Shown: positions 43,776-52,273 of the stretch, piece by piece | Position numbering within the stretch: the stretch's first letter is position 1 | How the letters are laid out: the number at the start of each line of letters is the position of its first letter | Translations under genes and position numbers: made by a program | Assembly: GCA_002304505.1 (NCBI GenBank) | Contig: NCEH01000060.1 | Location: 1-52,273 of the forward strand | DNA from: Rhizobiales bacterium 32-66-11 | Lineage (GTDB): Bacteria; Pseudomonadota; Alphaproteobacteria; Rhizobiales; Xanthobacteraceae | Length of the DNA: 52,273 nt | Direction: 5' to 3' | The notes under the pieces: model-generated | Database searches by the model: none | The model's input: only the letters and a program-made list of their open reading frames with translations | What the model was told of the DNA's origin: nothing

Positions 43776-44533
43776 GCGGGCATCTTAGCGTCGTCGGCCT
43801 CGGCCCCGGATCGCCGGAGCAGGTGACACCCCAGGCCCGCGCCGCGCTCGATTTGGCGCAGGAGATTTTCGGCTATGGCCCCTATCTCGCCCGCGTGCCG
43901 GAAAAGCCGGGCCAGACGCGCCACGCCACCGACAATCGTGAGGAGCTGAGCCGGGCCGGCGCGGCGCTGGAGCGGGCGGCAGCGGGGGCGCGGGTGGTCA
44001 TGGTCTCGGGCGGCGATCCCGGCGTGTTCGCCATGGCGGCGGCGGTGTGCGAAGCCATCGAGCACGGCCCGCCGCACTGGCGCGCGGTGGAGGTGGAGAT
44101 GGTGCCCGGCATCACCGCCATGCTGGCCGTGGCCGCCCGCATCGGCGCGCCGCTCGGGCACGATTTCTGCGCCATTTCCCTGTCCGACAATCTCAAGCCC
44201 TGGCCGCTGGTGGAAGCGCGCCTGAAGGCGGCGGCTGAGGCCGGATTCGTGATCGCGCTCTATAATCCCATCAGCCGCGCCCGGCCCTGGCAATTGGATG
44301 CGGCGTTCGAGCTGCTGCGCGGCGTGCTGACGCCCTCCGTGCCGGTGATCTTCGGCCGCGCGGCGGGACGGCCGGACGAGCGCATCGTCCTTTCCACCCT
44401 CGCAGAGGCGAAGGGCGAACAGGCGGATATGGCCACCTGCGTCCTCATCGGCAGCGAGGAGACGCGGATCGTGGAACGGCCGGGATTGTCCCCGCTGGTC
44501 TATTCCCCCCGATCTGCGCGGGCCGCGGGATGA
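43772..44533 (+). CDS. cobJ: Precorrin-3B C(17)-methyltransferase
   Basis: This 253-residue SAM methyltransferase performs C-17 methylation and ring contraction. It has VVGLGPGSPEQVTPQARAAL, FGYGPYL, VSGGDPGVFAMAAAVCE, PGITAMLAVAARIGAPLGHDFCAISLSDNLKPW and ALYNPISRARPWQL. The GTG start at 43772 overlaps cobI. It is the last gene of the forward block that began at 35600; repeats and the convergent cobK follow. Confidence 0.95.
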   Translation: MSGHLSVVGLGPGSPEQVTPQARAALDLAQEIFGYGPYLARVPEKPGQTRHATDNREELSRAGAALERAAAGARVVMVSGGDPGVFAMAAAVCEAIEHGPPHWRAVEVEMVPGITAMLAVAARIGAPLGHDFCAISLSDNLKPWPLVEARLKAAAEAGFVIALYNPISRARPWQLDAAFELLRGVLTPSVPVIFGRAAGRPDERIVLSTLAEAKGEQADMATCVLIGSEETRIVERPGLSPLVYSPRSARAAG

Positions 44534-44609
44534 AGACCGGCGGCGGTCTGGAGCGGATCGAGGCTCATAGCCTGACGCGCGTCCAGGCGACATGGCTTGC
44601 CGATGACAC

Positions 44610-44754
44610 CGTCATGCGCGGGCGTGATCCGCGCATGCACGCGGACCGGCTGGCGCGGGCTTTTGAACGCCCGCGCGGTCGGCCCGGCGTGGATGGCCGG
44701 GACGGGCCCGGCCAAGACGGCCAAGACGGGCATGACGGGCAAGACGGCCAAGAC
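44610..44754. repeat. Hairpin repeats and a 9-bp minisatellite between cobJ and cobK
   Basis: ATGCGCGGGCGTGATCCGCG-CAT (from 44613) and TGGCCGGGACGGGCCCGGCC-A (from 44693) are two hairpins of a dispersed repeat family common in alphaproteobacteria, in opposite orientation. They are followed by five 9-bp units (GGCCAAGAC twice, GGGCATGAC, GGGCAAGAC, GGCCAAGAC; 44710-44754). The 254-bp gap between the convergent genes has no credible gene. Confidence 0.75.
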
Positions 44755-44787
44755 ACACTGGAACAGCGCGCGCGCCTGCTTCCGCAA

Positions 44788-45552
44788 TCATTCCCGCACC
44801 ACGGCGCAGCCGAGCCGGGCGTCCAGCCACGCCAGCGCCGCATCGGCCTCGCTCACGCGCGCCACGTCCGGCATGGGCGGGCGGCGCAGCATCACCACCG
44901 CGATGCCGAGCGCGCGCGCGGCGGCGATCTTGCCATAGGTGGCGGTGCCGCCGGAATTCTTGGCGACGATGATCTCGATGCCGCTTGCGCCGAGCAGAGC
45001 ATGGTCGTCGGCTTCGCTGAACGGCCCGCGTGCGAGGATATACTCGGCCTGCGGCACCGCGAGCGGCGGCGTGATGGGATCGACGCTGCGCACCAGATAG
45101 GCATGCTGGGGCGCCGCCTCGAAGGCGCGCACCTCGTTGCGGCCGAGCGCCAGGAACACCCGGCGCGGCGCCATGCCGAGCGCCTCCACGGCCGCCGCCA
45201 CATCCTGCACCTCGCGCCAGCAATCGCCCTCTTGTGCCGCCCAGGCCGGCCGGCCGAGGGCGAGCAGCGGCACGCCGGTCGCCGCGCAGGCCGAAGCGGC
45301 ATTGCGCGAGATGTTGGCGGCATAGGGATGGGTGGCGTCGATCACCGCGCATGTGCCGTGGGCGCGCAGGAAATCCGCCAGCCCCTCGGCGCCACCGAAG
45401 CCGCCGCTGCGCACCGGCACCGGCTGCGGCGCGGGATTTTCGGTGCGTCCCGCAAGCGAGAGCAACACGCTAAGATCGTCGCGGCCGGCGAGTCGCGCCG
45501 CCAATTGCCGGGCATCGCGGGTGCCGCCCAGAATGAGCACGGGGCGCCTCAT
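44788..45552 (-). CDS. cobK: Precorrin-6A reductase
   Basis: This 254-residue NADPH enzyme reduces precorrin-6A to 6B. It starts RPVLILGGTRDARQLAARLA and has VIDATHPYAANISRNA, FLALGRNEV, ARGPFSEADDHALL and AKNSGGTATYGKI, all family motifs. It is transcribed against its neighbours. Its ATG (45552-45550) overlaps the cobL ATG (45551-45553) in the tetramer CATG, so its promoter must lie inside cobL. Confidence 0.94.
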   Translation of the reverse strand: MRRPVLILGGTRDARQLAARLAGRDDLSVLLSLAGRTENPAPQPVPVRSGGFGGAEGLADFLRAHGTCAVIDATHPYAANISRNAASACAATGVPLLALGRPAWAAQEGDCWREVQDVAAAVEALGMAPRRVFLALGRNEVRAFEAAPQHAYLVRSVDPITPPLAVPQAEYILARGPFSEADDHALLGASGIEIIVAKNSGGTATYGKIAAARALGIAVVMLRRPPMPDVARVSEADAALAWLDARLGCAVVRE

Positions 45553-46846
45553 GGCTGAAGTGCAGGACCAGGACGAAACATCGGGTAAAGCCACCGGCGC
45601 CGGAGGAACGGGGCTGGAGACTGCCGCACCCGCCCCCTGGCTGTCCATCGTCGGCATCGGCGAGGACGGGCTGGAGGGGCTTTCGCCCGCCGCCCGCGCG
45701 CGCATCGAACAGGCGCAGATGGTGTTCGGCGGCGCGCGGCATCTCGCGCTGGCGGTTGAGGCCGTGAAAGGCGAAGCGCATCCCTGGCCGAGCCCGTTTG
45801 CCGAAGGGGTGGCCCAGGTGCTCGCCGCGCGGGGAAAAAACGTGTGCGTGCTCGCCTCGGGCGATCCGTTCCTGCACGGCGTCGGCGCGACCCTCGCGCG
45901 CCATGTTCCCGCCGGCGAAATGCAGGTCTTGCCCGCGCCCTCCGCCTTCAGCCTCGCGGCGGCGCGGCTCGGCTGGGCCTTGGCCGAGGTGGCGCAAGTG
46001 TCGCTGCACGGGCGCGAAATCGGCCGCATCCGCCCGTTTCTGCATCCCGGCTGCCGCATCCTCGTGCTGACCTCGGATGAGACCGGCCCGGCCGCGCTTG
46101 CCGCTTTGCTTGCGGGCCTCGGCTTCGGCGCCTCGCGCCTCACCGTGCTCGAAGCGCTGGGCGGCCCGCGCGAACGCATCCGCAGCGCGCCCGCCGCCGG
46201 GTTTGCCCTGTCCGGCATCGACCCACTCAATGTCCTCGCCATCGAAGTGGAGGGCACGGGCGCGGTGCTCACCCGCGCCAGCGGGCTGGACGATGAATTG
46301 TTCGAACATGACGGGCAGATCACCAAGCGCGAGATCCGCGCGATGACCCTCTCCGCGCTCGCGCCGCGCAAGGGCGAGTTGCTGTGGGATGTGGGCGGCG
46401 GCTCCGGCTCCATCGCCATCGAATGGCTGCTGGCCGATCCCTCGCTCGCCGCCATCACGATCGAACCCCATCCCGCGCGCGCGGCGCGGATCGCCCGCAA
46501 TGCCGAGGCGCTGGGTGTGCCCCATCTGCGCATCATCGAGGGCACGGCGCCCAGCGCGCTCGCGGGCCTGCCGGCGCCGGACGCGATCTTCCTCGGCGGC
46601 GGGGCGAGCGAGGACGGGGTGGTCGCGGCGGCGGAAGCGGCGCTGAAGCCCGGCGGACGGTTGGTGGCGAACGGCGTGACGCTGGAAACCGAAGCGGTGC
46701 TGCTTGCGTTGCATGCGCGGCTCGGGGGTGATCTGCTGCGCTTGGCCCTATCGCGGGCGGAGCCCATCAAGGGCATGACGGGCTGGCGCCCGGCCATGCC
46801 CATCACCCAATGGCGCTGGATGAAGCCAGGAAGGGAGGCGCAATGA
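45551..46846 (+). CDS. cobL: Precorrin-6Y C5,15-methyltransferase (decarboxylating)
   Basis: This 431-residue two-domain enzyme has an N-terminal CbiE-type methyltransferase (about 35-235; [37 protein letters not shown]) and a C-terminal CbiT-type decarboxylating methyltransferase (about 260-400; [38 protein letters not shown]). The first ~30 residues are a variable extension. Its start codon overlaps that of divergent cobK. It overlaps cobE by 4 bp. Confidence 0.94.
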   Translation: MAEVQDQDETSGKATGAGGTGLETAAPAPWLSIVGIGEDGLEGLSPAARARIEQAQMVFGGARHLALAVEAVKGEAHPWPSPFAEGVAQVLAARGKNVCVLASGDPFLHGVGATLARHVPAGEMQVLPAPSAFSLAAARLGWALAEVAQVSLHGREIGRIRPFLHPGCRILVLTSDETGPAALAALLAGLGFGASRLTVLEALGGPRERIRSAPAAGFALSGIDPLNVLAIEVEGTGAVLTRASGLDDELFEHDGQITKREIRAMTLSALAPRKGELLWDVGGGSGSIAIEWLLADPSLAAITIEPHPARAARIARNAEALGVPHLRIIEGTAPSALAGLPAPDAIFLGGGASEDGVVAAAEAALKPGGRLVANGVTLETEAVLLALHARLGGDLLRLALSRAEPIKGMTGWRPAMPITQWRWMKPGREAQ

Positions 46847-47229
46847 TCGTCGCCGGCATCGGCAGCCGCCGTGGCGCCTCTGCGGAGGAAGTGATCGCCG
46901 CCATCGACGGCGCGCTGGAGCGCGCGGACCTCGGGCGCACCGATCTCAGCGCCGTGGCGACCCCGGCCGTGAAGGGCGGGGAAGTGGGCATCTCCCAGGC
47001 GGCGGCCGAACTCGGCCTGCCCTTGGTGCTGGTGCCCCAGGGCCAGCTCGAAGCCATGGCGGAACGGGCGCAGACCCATTCCGAGCGCGTGGTCGCCTTG
47101 CTGCGCGTGCCCTCGGCGGCGGAGACGGCGGCGCTCGCCGCCGCCGGGCTCGGCGCCCAATTGCTCGGCCCGCGCCTTGCGCTCGGCCCCGTGACTTGCG
47201 CGCTCGCGCGCAGCGGAGAAGATGCGTGA
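46843..47229 (+). CDS. cobE: CobE / CbiG C-terminal domain protein
   Basis: This 128-residue protein has [23 protein letters not shown], the SQAAAELG helix and [16 protein letters not shown], as in CobE and the C-terminal domain of CbiG. CobE is needed in the aerobic pathway, probably to handle precorrin intermediates. GGGAGG precedes ATG 46843, which overlaps the cobL stop, and cobM starts in its own stop. Confidence 0.9.
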   Translation: MIVAGIGSRRGASAEEVIAAIDGALERADLGRTDLSAVATPAVKGGEVGISQAAAELGLPLVLVPQGQLEAMAERAQTHSERVVALLRVPSAAETAALAAAGLGAQLLGPRLALGPVTCALARSGEDA

Positions 47230-47987
47230 GTGTTCATTTCATCGGCGCCGGCCCAGGCGCGGCGGACCTCATCACGGTGCGCGGGCGCGATCTGCTGGCC
47301 CGCTGCCCGGTGTGCCTCTATGCCGGCTCCATCGTCGCGCCGGAATTGCTGGCCTATTGCCCGCCCGGCGCGCGGCTGATCGACACCGCCCCGCTCGATC
47401 TCGACCGCATCGAGCAGGAATATGTGCGCGCCCACGACGCGGGGCAGGACGTGGCGCGGCTGCATTCGGGCGATCTTTCGGTCTATAGCGCGGTGGCCGA
47501 GCAGATCCGCCGGCTGGAGCGCCACGGCATTGCCTATACGCTCACCCCCGGCGTGCCGGCGTTTGCCGCCGCGGCCGCCGCGCTCGGGCGCGAATTGACC
47601 GTGCCGGAAGTGGCGCAGAGCCTCGTCATCACCCGCATTTCCGGCCGCGCCTCGGCCATGCCGCCGGGCGAGACCCTCGCCGCCTTCGCCGCCACCGGCG
47701 CGACGCTGGCGATCCATCTCGCCATTCATGGGCTGGCGCGGGTCGCGGACGAACTCATCCCCTTCTACGGCGCCGATTGTCCGGTGGCGGTGGTGGCCAA
47801 GGCGAGCTGGCCGGATGAAAAGCTGGTGCGCGGCACGCTCGGCGACATCGCCGGCAAGATCGCCGCCGACCCCATCGAGCGCATGGCGCTGATCCTGGTG
47901 GGGCCGGCGCTCGGCGCGCGCGATTTCCGCGAGAGCGCGCTTTATGACGTGGATTATGTCCGCCGCTTCCGGGGCATGGGGAGCTAG
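47226..47987 (+). CDS. cobM: Precorrin-4 C(11)-methyltransferase
   Basis: This 253-residue SAM methyltransferase has [68 protein letters not shown] and [17 protein letters not shown], all CobM/CbiF motifs. The start is GTG 47226 overlapping cobE. It converges with cbiD, 3 bp away. Confidence 0.95.
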   Translation: MSVHFIGAGPGAADLITVRGRDLLARCPVCLYAGSIVAPELLAYCPPGARLIDTAPLDLDRIEQEYVRAHDAGQDVARLHSGDLSVYSAVAEQIRRLERHGIAYTLTPGVPAFAAAAAALGRELTVPEVAQSLVITRISGRASAMPPGETLAAFAATGATLAIHLAIHGLARVADELIPFYGADCPVAVVAKASWPDEKLVRGTLGDIAGKIAADPIERMALILVGPALGARDFRESALYDVDYVRRFRGMGS

Positions 47988-47990
47988 AGC

Positions 47991-49014
47991 TCAGCCCGTC
48001 CCCGCCGGGGCGAGGGGGGCGCGGCCCATAAGCGTGCCGGTGCGGTCGAACACCAGGATTTCCAAAGCCACATCCGCCCGCCCCAGCGCCGCCGCCGCAT
48101 AGGTCCAGGCGCGCGCGGCCACCAGGTCGCCGAGCGCGAGCCCCTCTGCCGTCGCATGCTGGAAGGCTTCCGCCACCGTATTGGCGGCGCGGATGCGCGC
48201 GGCGAGCCCCCCCGAGCCGCCCGCCGCTTCGGCAAGGCGCGCCAGCGCGTCCAGATCCGGCGCGCCGCGCTTGGAATGCAGGTCCAGCAGGCCTTGGGCG
48301 AGCTTGGTCATCTTGGCGACGCCGCCCGCCACCGTGACCTTGGCCACGGGATGGGCGCGCAGATATGGAATGGATCCAGGCCGAGCAGGAGAACGGGATG
48401 ACGATGCCCGTCGTCCCCAGAACCGAGAGCCCGCCGAGGATGCCGAGGCGCGGATTGAGCGTCTTCAGCGCCAGTTCGGCGCCGTGCTCAATGGATATCT
48501 CCACCTCCGCATCGGCGCCGATGCCGTGCGCCGCCGCCACTTCCGCGATGCCCTGGGCGATCATGGCGCGCGGCACGGGATTGATGGCGGGTTCGCCCGG
48601 TGGGATCGGCAAGCCGGGACGGGTGACCGTGCCCACCCCCGGCCCGGCGCGAAACAGAATGCCGCTGCCCGCCGGAAGCCGCCGCACCCGCGCCATCACC
48701 AGCGCGCCGTGGGTGACGTCGGGATCATCCCCCGCATCCTTCACGATGCCGGCCATGGCGCTGTCCCGCTCGCGCGCATGGACCGCCAGCGCGAACGCCG
48801 GCCGCGCGCCGGAGGGCAATTCCACCGCCACCGGATCGGGAAAATCCCCGCCCGCGAGCGCCGCGAACGCGGCCTTGGCGGCGCCGGCCGCGCAAGCGCC
48901 GGTGGTCCAGCCGCGCTTCAGCGGCCGGTCGGGCGGCGGATCGAAATCGGCACCATCCAGATCGGCGCCATCAGGATCGGAGGCGCCGGGGCCGGCGGCT
49001 GCGGGATCGCTCAT
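47991..49014 (-). pseudogene. cbiD: CbiD C1-methyltransferase, broken by an internal deletion
   Basis: CbiD methylates C-1 of (cobalt-)precorrin-5B; here it probably replaces CobF, which I do not see. The N-terminal part is normal ([54 protein letters not shown]). At ~48361 it switches frame to [33 protein letters not shown], also normal. The ~50 residues usually between these blocks (GIDVARA... to GDFVGGMLKY) are missing. The N-terminus carries a short [11 protein letters not shown] repeat. ATG 49014; divergent from hisS. Confidence 0.8.
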
Positions 49015-49126
49015 GGCCCTTTCATACGTCCGGCGCGGGGCTGCGTCACGGGGCGCCGGCTTGCCGCCTCTGCCGGCCTCCTCTAAGACGCGGCTTTCCG
49101 CACAAGAACAACAGGCGCATTTTCCC

Positions 49127-50644
49127 ATGTCCACGCAGAGCAACAAGCCGAAGGCCCGGCTGCCGCGCGGCCTCGTCGACCGCCATGGCGCCGAGCTGAC
49201 CGCGACCCGCGCCATGCTGGACAAGATCCGCGCCGTCTATGAGCTGTACGGCTTCGACGCGCTGGAAACCCCGGCGATCGAATATACCGACGCGCTCGGC
49301 AAGTTCCTGCCCGACCAGGACCGGCCGAACGAGGGCGTGTTCTCGTTCCAGGACGATGACGAGCAATGGCTCTCTTTGCGCTACGACCTCACGGCGCCCC
49401 TCGCCCGCCACGTGGCCGAGCATTTCGACGCTTTGCCCAAGCCCTTCCGCTCCTATCGCGCCGGCTTCGTGTTCCGCAACGAGAAGCCCGGTCCGGGCCG
49501 GTTCCGCCAGTTCATGCAGTTCGACGCTGATACGGTGGGCGCGCCCTCTGTCTCGGCGGATGCGGAAATCTGCATGATGGCCGCCGACACGCTGGAAGCG
49601 GTGGGCATCGCGCGCGGCGATTACGTCATCAAGGTGAACAATCGCAAGGTTTTGGACGGCGTTCTGGAGGCCATCGGCCTCGGCGGCGAGGAGAATGTCG
49701 GGCGGCGGCTCACGGTGCTGCGCGCCATCGACAAGCTGGACAAGATCGGTGTGGACGGCGTGCGCGACCTGCTGGGCGCGGGCCGCTGGGAAAACCCGGA
49801 GGCCAAGAGCGGCGACTTCACCAAGGGCGCGGGGCTTGAGGGCGGCGCCATCGACAAGGTGCTGGCCTTCGTCAATGCCGGCACGGGTGTCGAAGGGCTC
49901 GCCCGGCTCGTGGACGTGGTGGGCGAGAATGCGGCCGGCCGCGCCGGCGTCGAGGAATTGCAACTCATCGCCGCCCTCATCACTGCCGCCGGCTATGACG
50001 ACGGGCGCATTCTCATCGACCCCTCCGTTGTCCGCGGCCTCGAATATTATACTGGGCCGGTCTATGAGGCTGAGCTGACCTTCCAGGTGAAGGACGAGAA
50101 CGGGCGCCCGGTGCGGTTCGGCTCGGTGGCGGGTGGCGGGCGCTATGATGGCTTGGTGGCGCGCTTTCGGGGCGAGGCGGTGCCGGCCACCGGCTTCTCC
50201 ATCGGCGTCTCGCGCCTGCTCCATGCGCTGGCCCATCTCGGCAAGATGGATGCGGAGCCGGAAATCGGCCCCGTGGTGGTGCTGGTCATGGACAAGCAGC
50301 CCGAGCGCATCGCCGATTACATGAAGATGGTCTCGGACCTGCGGGCCAACGGCATCCGCGCGGAAATGTATCTCGGCGGCGCCGGCATGAAGGCGCAGAT
50401 GAAATATGCCGACAAGCGCAATGCGCCGGCGGTCATCATCCAGGGTTCGAACGAGAAGGACGCGGGCGAGGTCCAGGTGAAGGATCTCGTGGAAGGCAAG
50501 AAAATCGCCGCCGGCATCACCGACAATGCGGAATATCGCGCCGCCCGCCCGGCCCAGTTCGCGGTGAAGGAAGGCGAATTGGTGGACGCCATTCGCGGCA
50601 TCCTCGAACGCCGCGCCGCGCCGACCCTCGGGCTTGCGGACTGA
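49127..50644 (+). CDS. hisS: Histidyl-tRNA synthetase, alphaproteobacterial type
   Basis: This 505-residue class II synthetase has motif 1 before residue 90, motif 2 [23 protein letters not shown], histidine motif [14 protein letters not shown], motif 3 [12 protein letters not shown]...[10 protein letters not shown], and a C-terminal anticodon domain. The motif 2 sequence [12 protein letters not shown] is characteristic of the divergent alphaproteobacterial HisRS, which charges a tRNA-His lacking the usual G-1. ATG 49127 was chosen since the conserved part starts soon after ([10 protein letters not shown]). Confidence 0.94.
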   Translation: MSTQSNKPKARLPRGLVDRHGAELTATRAMLDKIRAVYELYGFDALETPAIEYTDALGKFLPDQDRPNEGVFSFQDDDEQWLSLRYDLTAPLARHVAEHFDALPKPFRSYRAGFVFRNEKPGPGRFRQFMQFDADTVGAPSVSADAEICMMAADTLEAVGIARGDYVIKVNNRKVLDGVLEAIGLGGEENVGRRLTVLRAIDKLDKIGVDGVRDLLGAGRWENPEAKSGDFTKGAGLEGGAIDKVLAFVNAGTGVEGLARLVDVVGENAAGRAGVEELQLIAALITAAGYDDGRILIDPSVVRGLEYYTGPVYEAELTFQVKDENGRPVRFGSVAGGGRYDGLVARFRGEAVPATGFSIGVSRLLHALAHLGKMDAEPEIGPVVVLVMDKQPERIADYMKMVSDLRANGIRAEMYLGGAGMKAQMKYADKRNAPAVIIQGSNEKDAGEVQVKDLVEGKKIAAGITDNAEYRAARPAQFAVKEGELVDAIRGILERRAAPTLGLAD

Positions 50645-50676
50645 CCGCACGTTCTCCCGCAAAAGCTCGCCTCATC

Positions 50677-50717
50677 CCCTCTCCCGCGTGCGGGAGAGGG
50701 TTAGGAAGGGGTTCCGC
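50677..50717 (+). terminator. REP-type hairpin terminator after hisS
   Basis: CCCTCTCCCGC (50677-50687) pairs with GCGGGAGAGGG (50690-50700) over a 2-base loop, followed by TTAGG-AAGGGG. It is the window's repeat family placed 33 bp after the hisS stop. The rest of the gap to 50934 shows no gene. Confidence 0.6.
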
Positions 50718-50933
50718 CCCCCTCTTCCCGCCGTCCGCCAAAACCCCTCGGGGAGCGCACTTTCTTCTGCTATATCTTGGGCTTGGCCATGGCGGCGCGG
50801 AGCGATGCCGGCAAAATTCATCATGGACGTGTGCGCTGCAACAGCTACACTCGGCCGCGTTTGGTTTCTGCCGTGGCCGATCCGGGGACCCTTTGCGGAG
50901 GGTGGATCTTATGGTGTTTCAAGGGGATGTTCG

Positions 50934-51146
50934 ATGACGCAACCGCAGCGACCGGGTCACGAAGTGGACCCCAAGCTTCTGGAAATCCTGGTCTGCCCGC
51001 TCACCAAGGCGCCGCTCTCCTATGATCGCGCGCGCCAGGAACTGATCTCGCGCGCGGCCAAGCTCGCGTTCCCGATCCGCGACGGCATCCCGATCATGCT
51101 GGCCGACGAAGCCCGTCGCCTGACCGAAACCGAACTCAACGGCTGA
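50934..51146 (+). CDS. Trm112-like (UPF0434) small protein
   Basis: This 70-residue protein, [30 protein letters not shown]...[17 protein letters not shown], is the bacterial Trm112/YcaR pattern. Only one Cys of the usual zinc-ribbon set remains, as in many alphaproteobacterial members. It probably acts as a small activator or chaperone of methyltransferases, by analogy with archaeal/eukaryal Trm112. It starts at ATG 50934 after AAGGGG and is followed 6 bp later by the hydrolase gene. Confidence 0.88.
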   Translation: MTQPQRPGHEVDPKLLEILVCPLTKAPLSYDRARQELISRAAKLAFPIRDGIPIMLADEARRLTETELNG

Positions 51147-51152
51147 CCTCCC

Positions 51153-51610
51153 GTGATCAGCCGCCGCGCGCTTCTGGCGGCAGGCGCCTGTGGCCTGCTG
51201 CTGACCGGTTCCCGGCGCCTCGGAGCGGCTCCCGTCTTCGAGGTGGAAGAACAGCCCTGGGCCCTCGGCGGGCTCAGCGGCACCTTGGCGCTCACCCGCG
51301 ACGGCCGCGCCACAGGGCCCGCGGTGCTGCTTCTGCCCGGCTCGGGACCGCTGGACCGCGACGGCAACGGCCCATCCATCTCAACCGATCTCTATCGCCA
51401 GATCGCGCTCGGCCTCGCCGGGGCGGGATACATCGTGCTGCGCTATGACAAGCGCGGGGTCGGCGCCAGCCGCGCCCTGGTGGCGCGGGAAGAGGATTTG
51501 CGCTTCGACCAATATGTGGACGACAGCGTCAACGCCCTGCGCGCGCTCGCGGCGCGGGCGGATGTCTCCAGCCTGATCGTGATCGGCCATAGCGAGGGCG
51601 CGAGCGTCGC
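51153..51610 (+). pseudogene. Alpha/beta hydrolase, N-terminal half, cut by a junction
   Basis: The GTG start gives a signal sequence (RRALLAAGACGLLLTGSRRLGAAP), then a hydrolase core: LLLPGSGPLDRDGNG (oxyanion region), LRYDKRGVGAS and the nucleophile elbow GHSEGA. Directly after the Ser (~51600) the reading turns into antisense lptF sequence and ends at 51710. The rest of the hydrolase, with the acid and His of the triad, is missing. It is a fragment created by a rearrangement, deletion or misassembly. Confidence 0.75.
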
Positions 51611-52102
51611 GACACGCAGCGCGGTGCGGTCCTGGAGCGTGTTGAACTCGCCCACCTTGATCGATGCACCCAGCGCGCCCGAGCGCAGATCGAACTGGAG
51701 CTGTTCGTAGTAGTAGCGCGAGAGCGGCTGGAGATAGCCGACGATCAGCAGGTTGAGCGCCGCCAGCACAATCGTGATGAGATAGGGCACACGCAGAAGC
51801 CGGGTGTAGGACAAGCCCACCGCGCGCATCACGTCCAGTTCGGACGAGGTGGCAAGGCCGCGGAACGCGAGCAGGATGCCCAGCATCAGCCCAAGCGGAA
51901 TCGCGAGGCTGGCGTATTCGGGGAGGAGATTTGCCAGCATCTTGAAGACGACGCTGACAGGCCCGCCTTCTGTCGCCACGAAATCAAACAGCTTGAGCAT
52001 CTTGTCGAGCACGAGCAGCGACGCCGCGATCACGAAGACCGCACACATCGGCACGAACACGAGCCGGGCGATGTATCGATCAGTGGCGGTAAGGAATGGC
52101 AA
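51610..52102 (-). pseudogene. lptF: LptF (LPS export permease), N-terminal part, cut by the same junction
   Basis: The first ~165 residues match LptF: YIARLVFVPMCAVFVIAASLLVLDKMLKLFDF, LLPEYASLAIPLGLMLGILLAFRGLATSSELDVMRAVGLS, and LQFDLRSGALGASIKVGEFNTLQDRTALR. The protein then ends at ~51610 where the hydrolase fragment begins in the opposite direction; a full LptF has ~370-400 residues. LptF works with LptG and LptB to extract LPS from the inner membrane and is normally essential, so a genuine truncation without a second copy would be surprising. Confidence 0.78.
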
Positions 52103-52201
52103 TGTTAGGGCGGCTCGCTGGGACCGGGAGGACGGCTTCGGTTAGCCCGGTTCACGGCCCGGCGGAAGACGAAATCACCTATTGCGCGACCGCCGCCCGA
52201 A

Positions 52202-52273
52202 TCACGCCTTTTCGAGCGTGCACTGCAGGGGGTGCTGGTTCTGCCGGGCGAAGTCCATCACCTGGTTCACCTT
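52202..52273 (-). CDS. clpS: ClpS, C-terminal end (partial)
   Basis: From the right edge the minus strand encodes KVNQVMDFARQNQHPLQCTL followed by EKA and a stop at 52202-52204. This matches the C-terminus of the ClpA adaptor ClpS (E. coli ends ...ARENEHPLLCTLEKA). ClpS delivers N-degron proteins to ClpAP. The rest lies outside the window. Confidence 0.85.
   Translation of the reverse strand, partial: KVNQVMDFARQNQHPLQCTLEKA

Noticed and set aside
44530..45558. Plus-strand frame starting in the cobJ stop
   Set aside because: It begins with dispersed repeats and a minisatellite, then runs antisense through cobK; no protein-like features.
47755..49224. CbiD as one intact 489-codon protein
   Set aside because: The frame stays open only by chance past the break at ~48361; the conserved C-terminal part is in a different frame and the last part is antisense to cobM.

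Overview
The window is GC-rich chromosomal DNA of an alphaproteobacterium, most likely a Hyphomicrobiales (Xanthobacteraceae-like) member. This rests on gene content and sequence style, not a database match: an FYDLN-acid (TIGR02300) protein beside aroA-cmk, an alphaproteobacterial-type HisRS, FixK/FNR boxes, a B12-riboswitch cob operon with CobN/CobG/CobE, and many CCCTCTCCCC-type hairpin repeats.

Layout. (1) 1-13.5 kb is a catabolic region: the tail of a 3-hydroxyacyl-CoA dehydrogenase, a beta-keto acid cleavage enzyme (BKACE), a branched-chain-type ABC importer (binding protein, LivH broken, LivM, LivG, LivF), an SDR dehydrogenase, a GldA-type alcohol dehydrogenase, an FCD-GntR regulator, a two-subunit transketolase and a dihydroxyacetophenone-dioxygenase-like cupin. 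Four near-identical palindromes (consensus ATGATATATCAT) lie at 1471, 8525, 9734 and 10031, next to the transporter, the regulator, the dehydrogenase and the transketolase. They look like the operators of one GntR repressor, and the set is a candidate uncharacterised catabolic regulon. (2) 13.7-24.4 kb looks like a low-oxygen/stress cluster: truncated haemoglobin, a peptide-deformylase relative that has lost metal ligands, a P-type cation ATPase, a zinc alcohol dehydrogenase, a CBS-BON protein and a yhiI-rbbA-yhhJ type export operon, with FixK/FNR boxes (TTGM-N6-TCAA or one mismatch) in three upstream regions. (3) 24.5-31.5 kb carries an O-acyltransferase (broken), several exported or membrane proteins of unknown function, a 24-residue membrane peptide, a degenerate sensor protein and a flavin reductase-like protein. 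(4) 31.6-34.6 kb has two tRNA-Ala(GGC) genes, the FYDLN protein, aroA and cmk. The usual next gene, rpsA, is absent; a ~170-bp tandem repeat array sits there instead. (5) 35.3-49.0 kb is the aerobic-type cobalamin cluster: riboswitch, DUF1636, cobW, cobN, cobG, cobH, cobI, cobJ, cobK (reverse), cobL, cobE, cobM and cbiD (reverse). (6) 49.1-52.3 kb has hisS, a Trm112-like protein, and a junction at ~51.6 kb where the first half of an alpha/beta hydrolase runs head-on into the first half of lptF, then the end of clpS.

A striking feature is that livH, the acyltransferase, cobN, cobG, cbiD and the hydrolase/lptF pair each contain one abrupt frame-breaking junction, mostly with a block of conserved residues missing, while all neighbouring genes look intact. 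Either this genome has suffered many small deletions or the assembly has; raw reads would settle it. Repeat families (198-bp and ~170-bp tandem arrays, long inverted-repeat elements, repeats translated in frame inside cobG, a decapeptide repeat at the end of CobN) are unusually dense.
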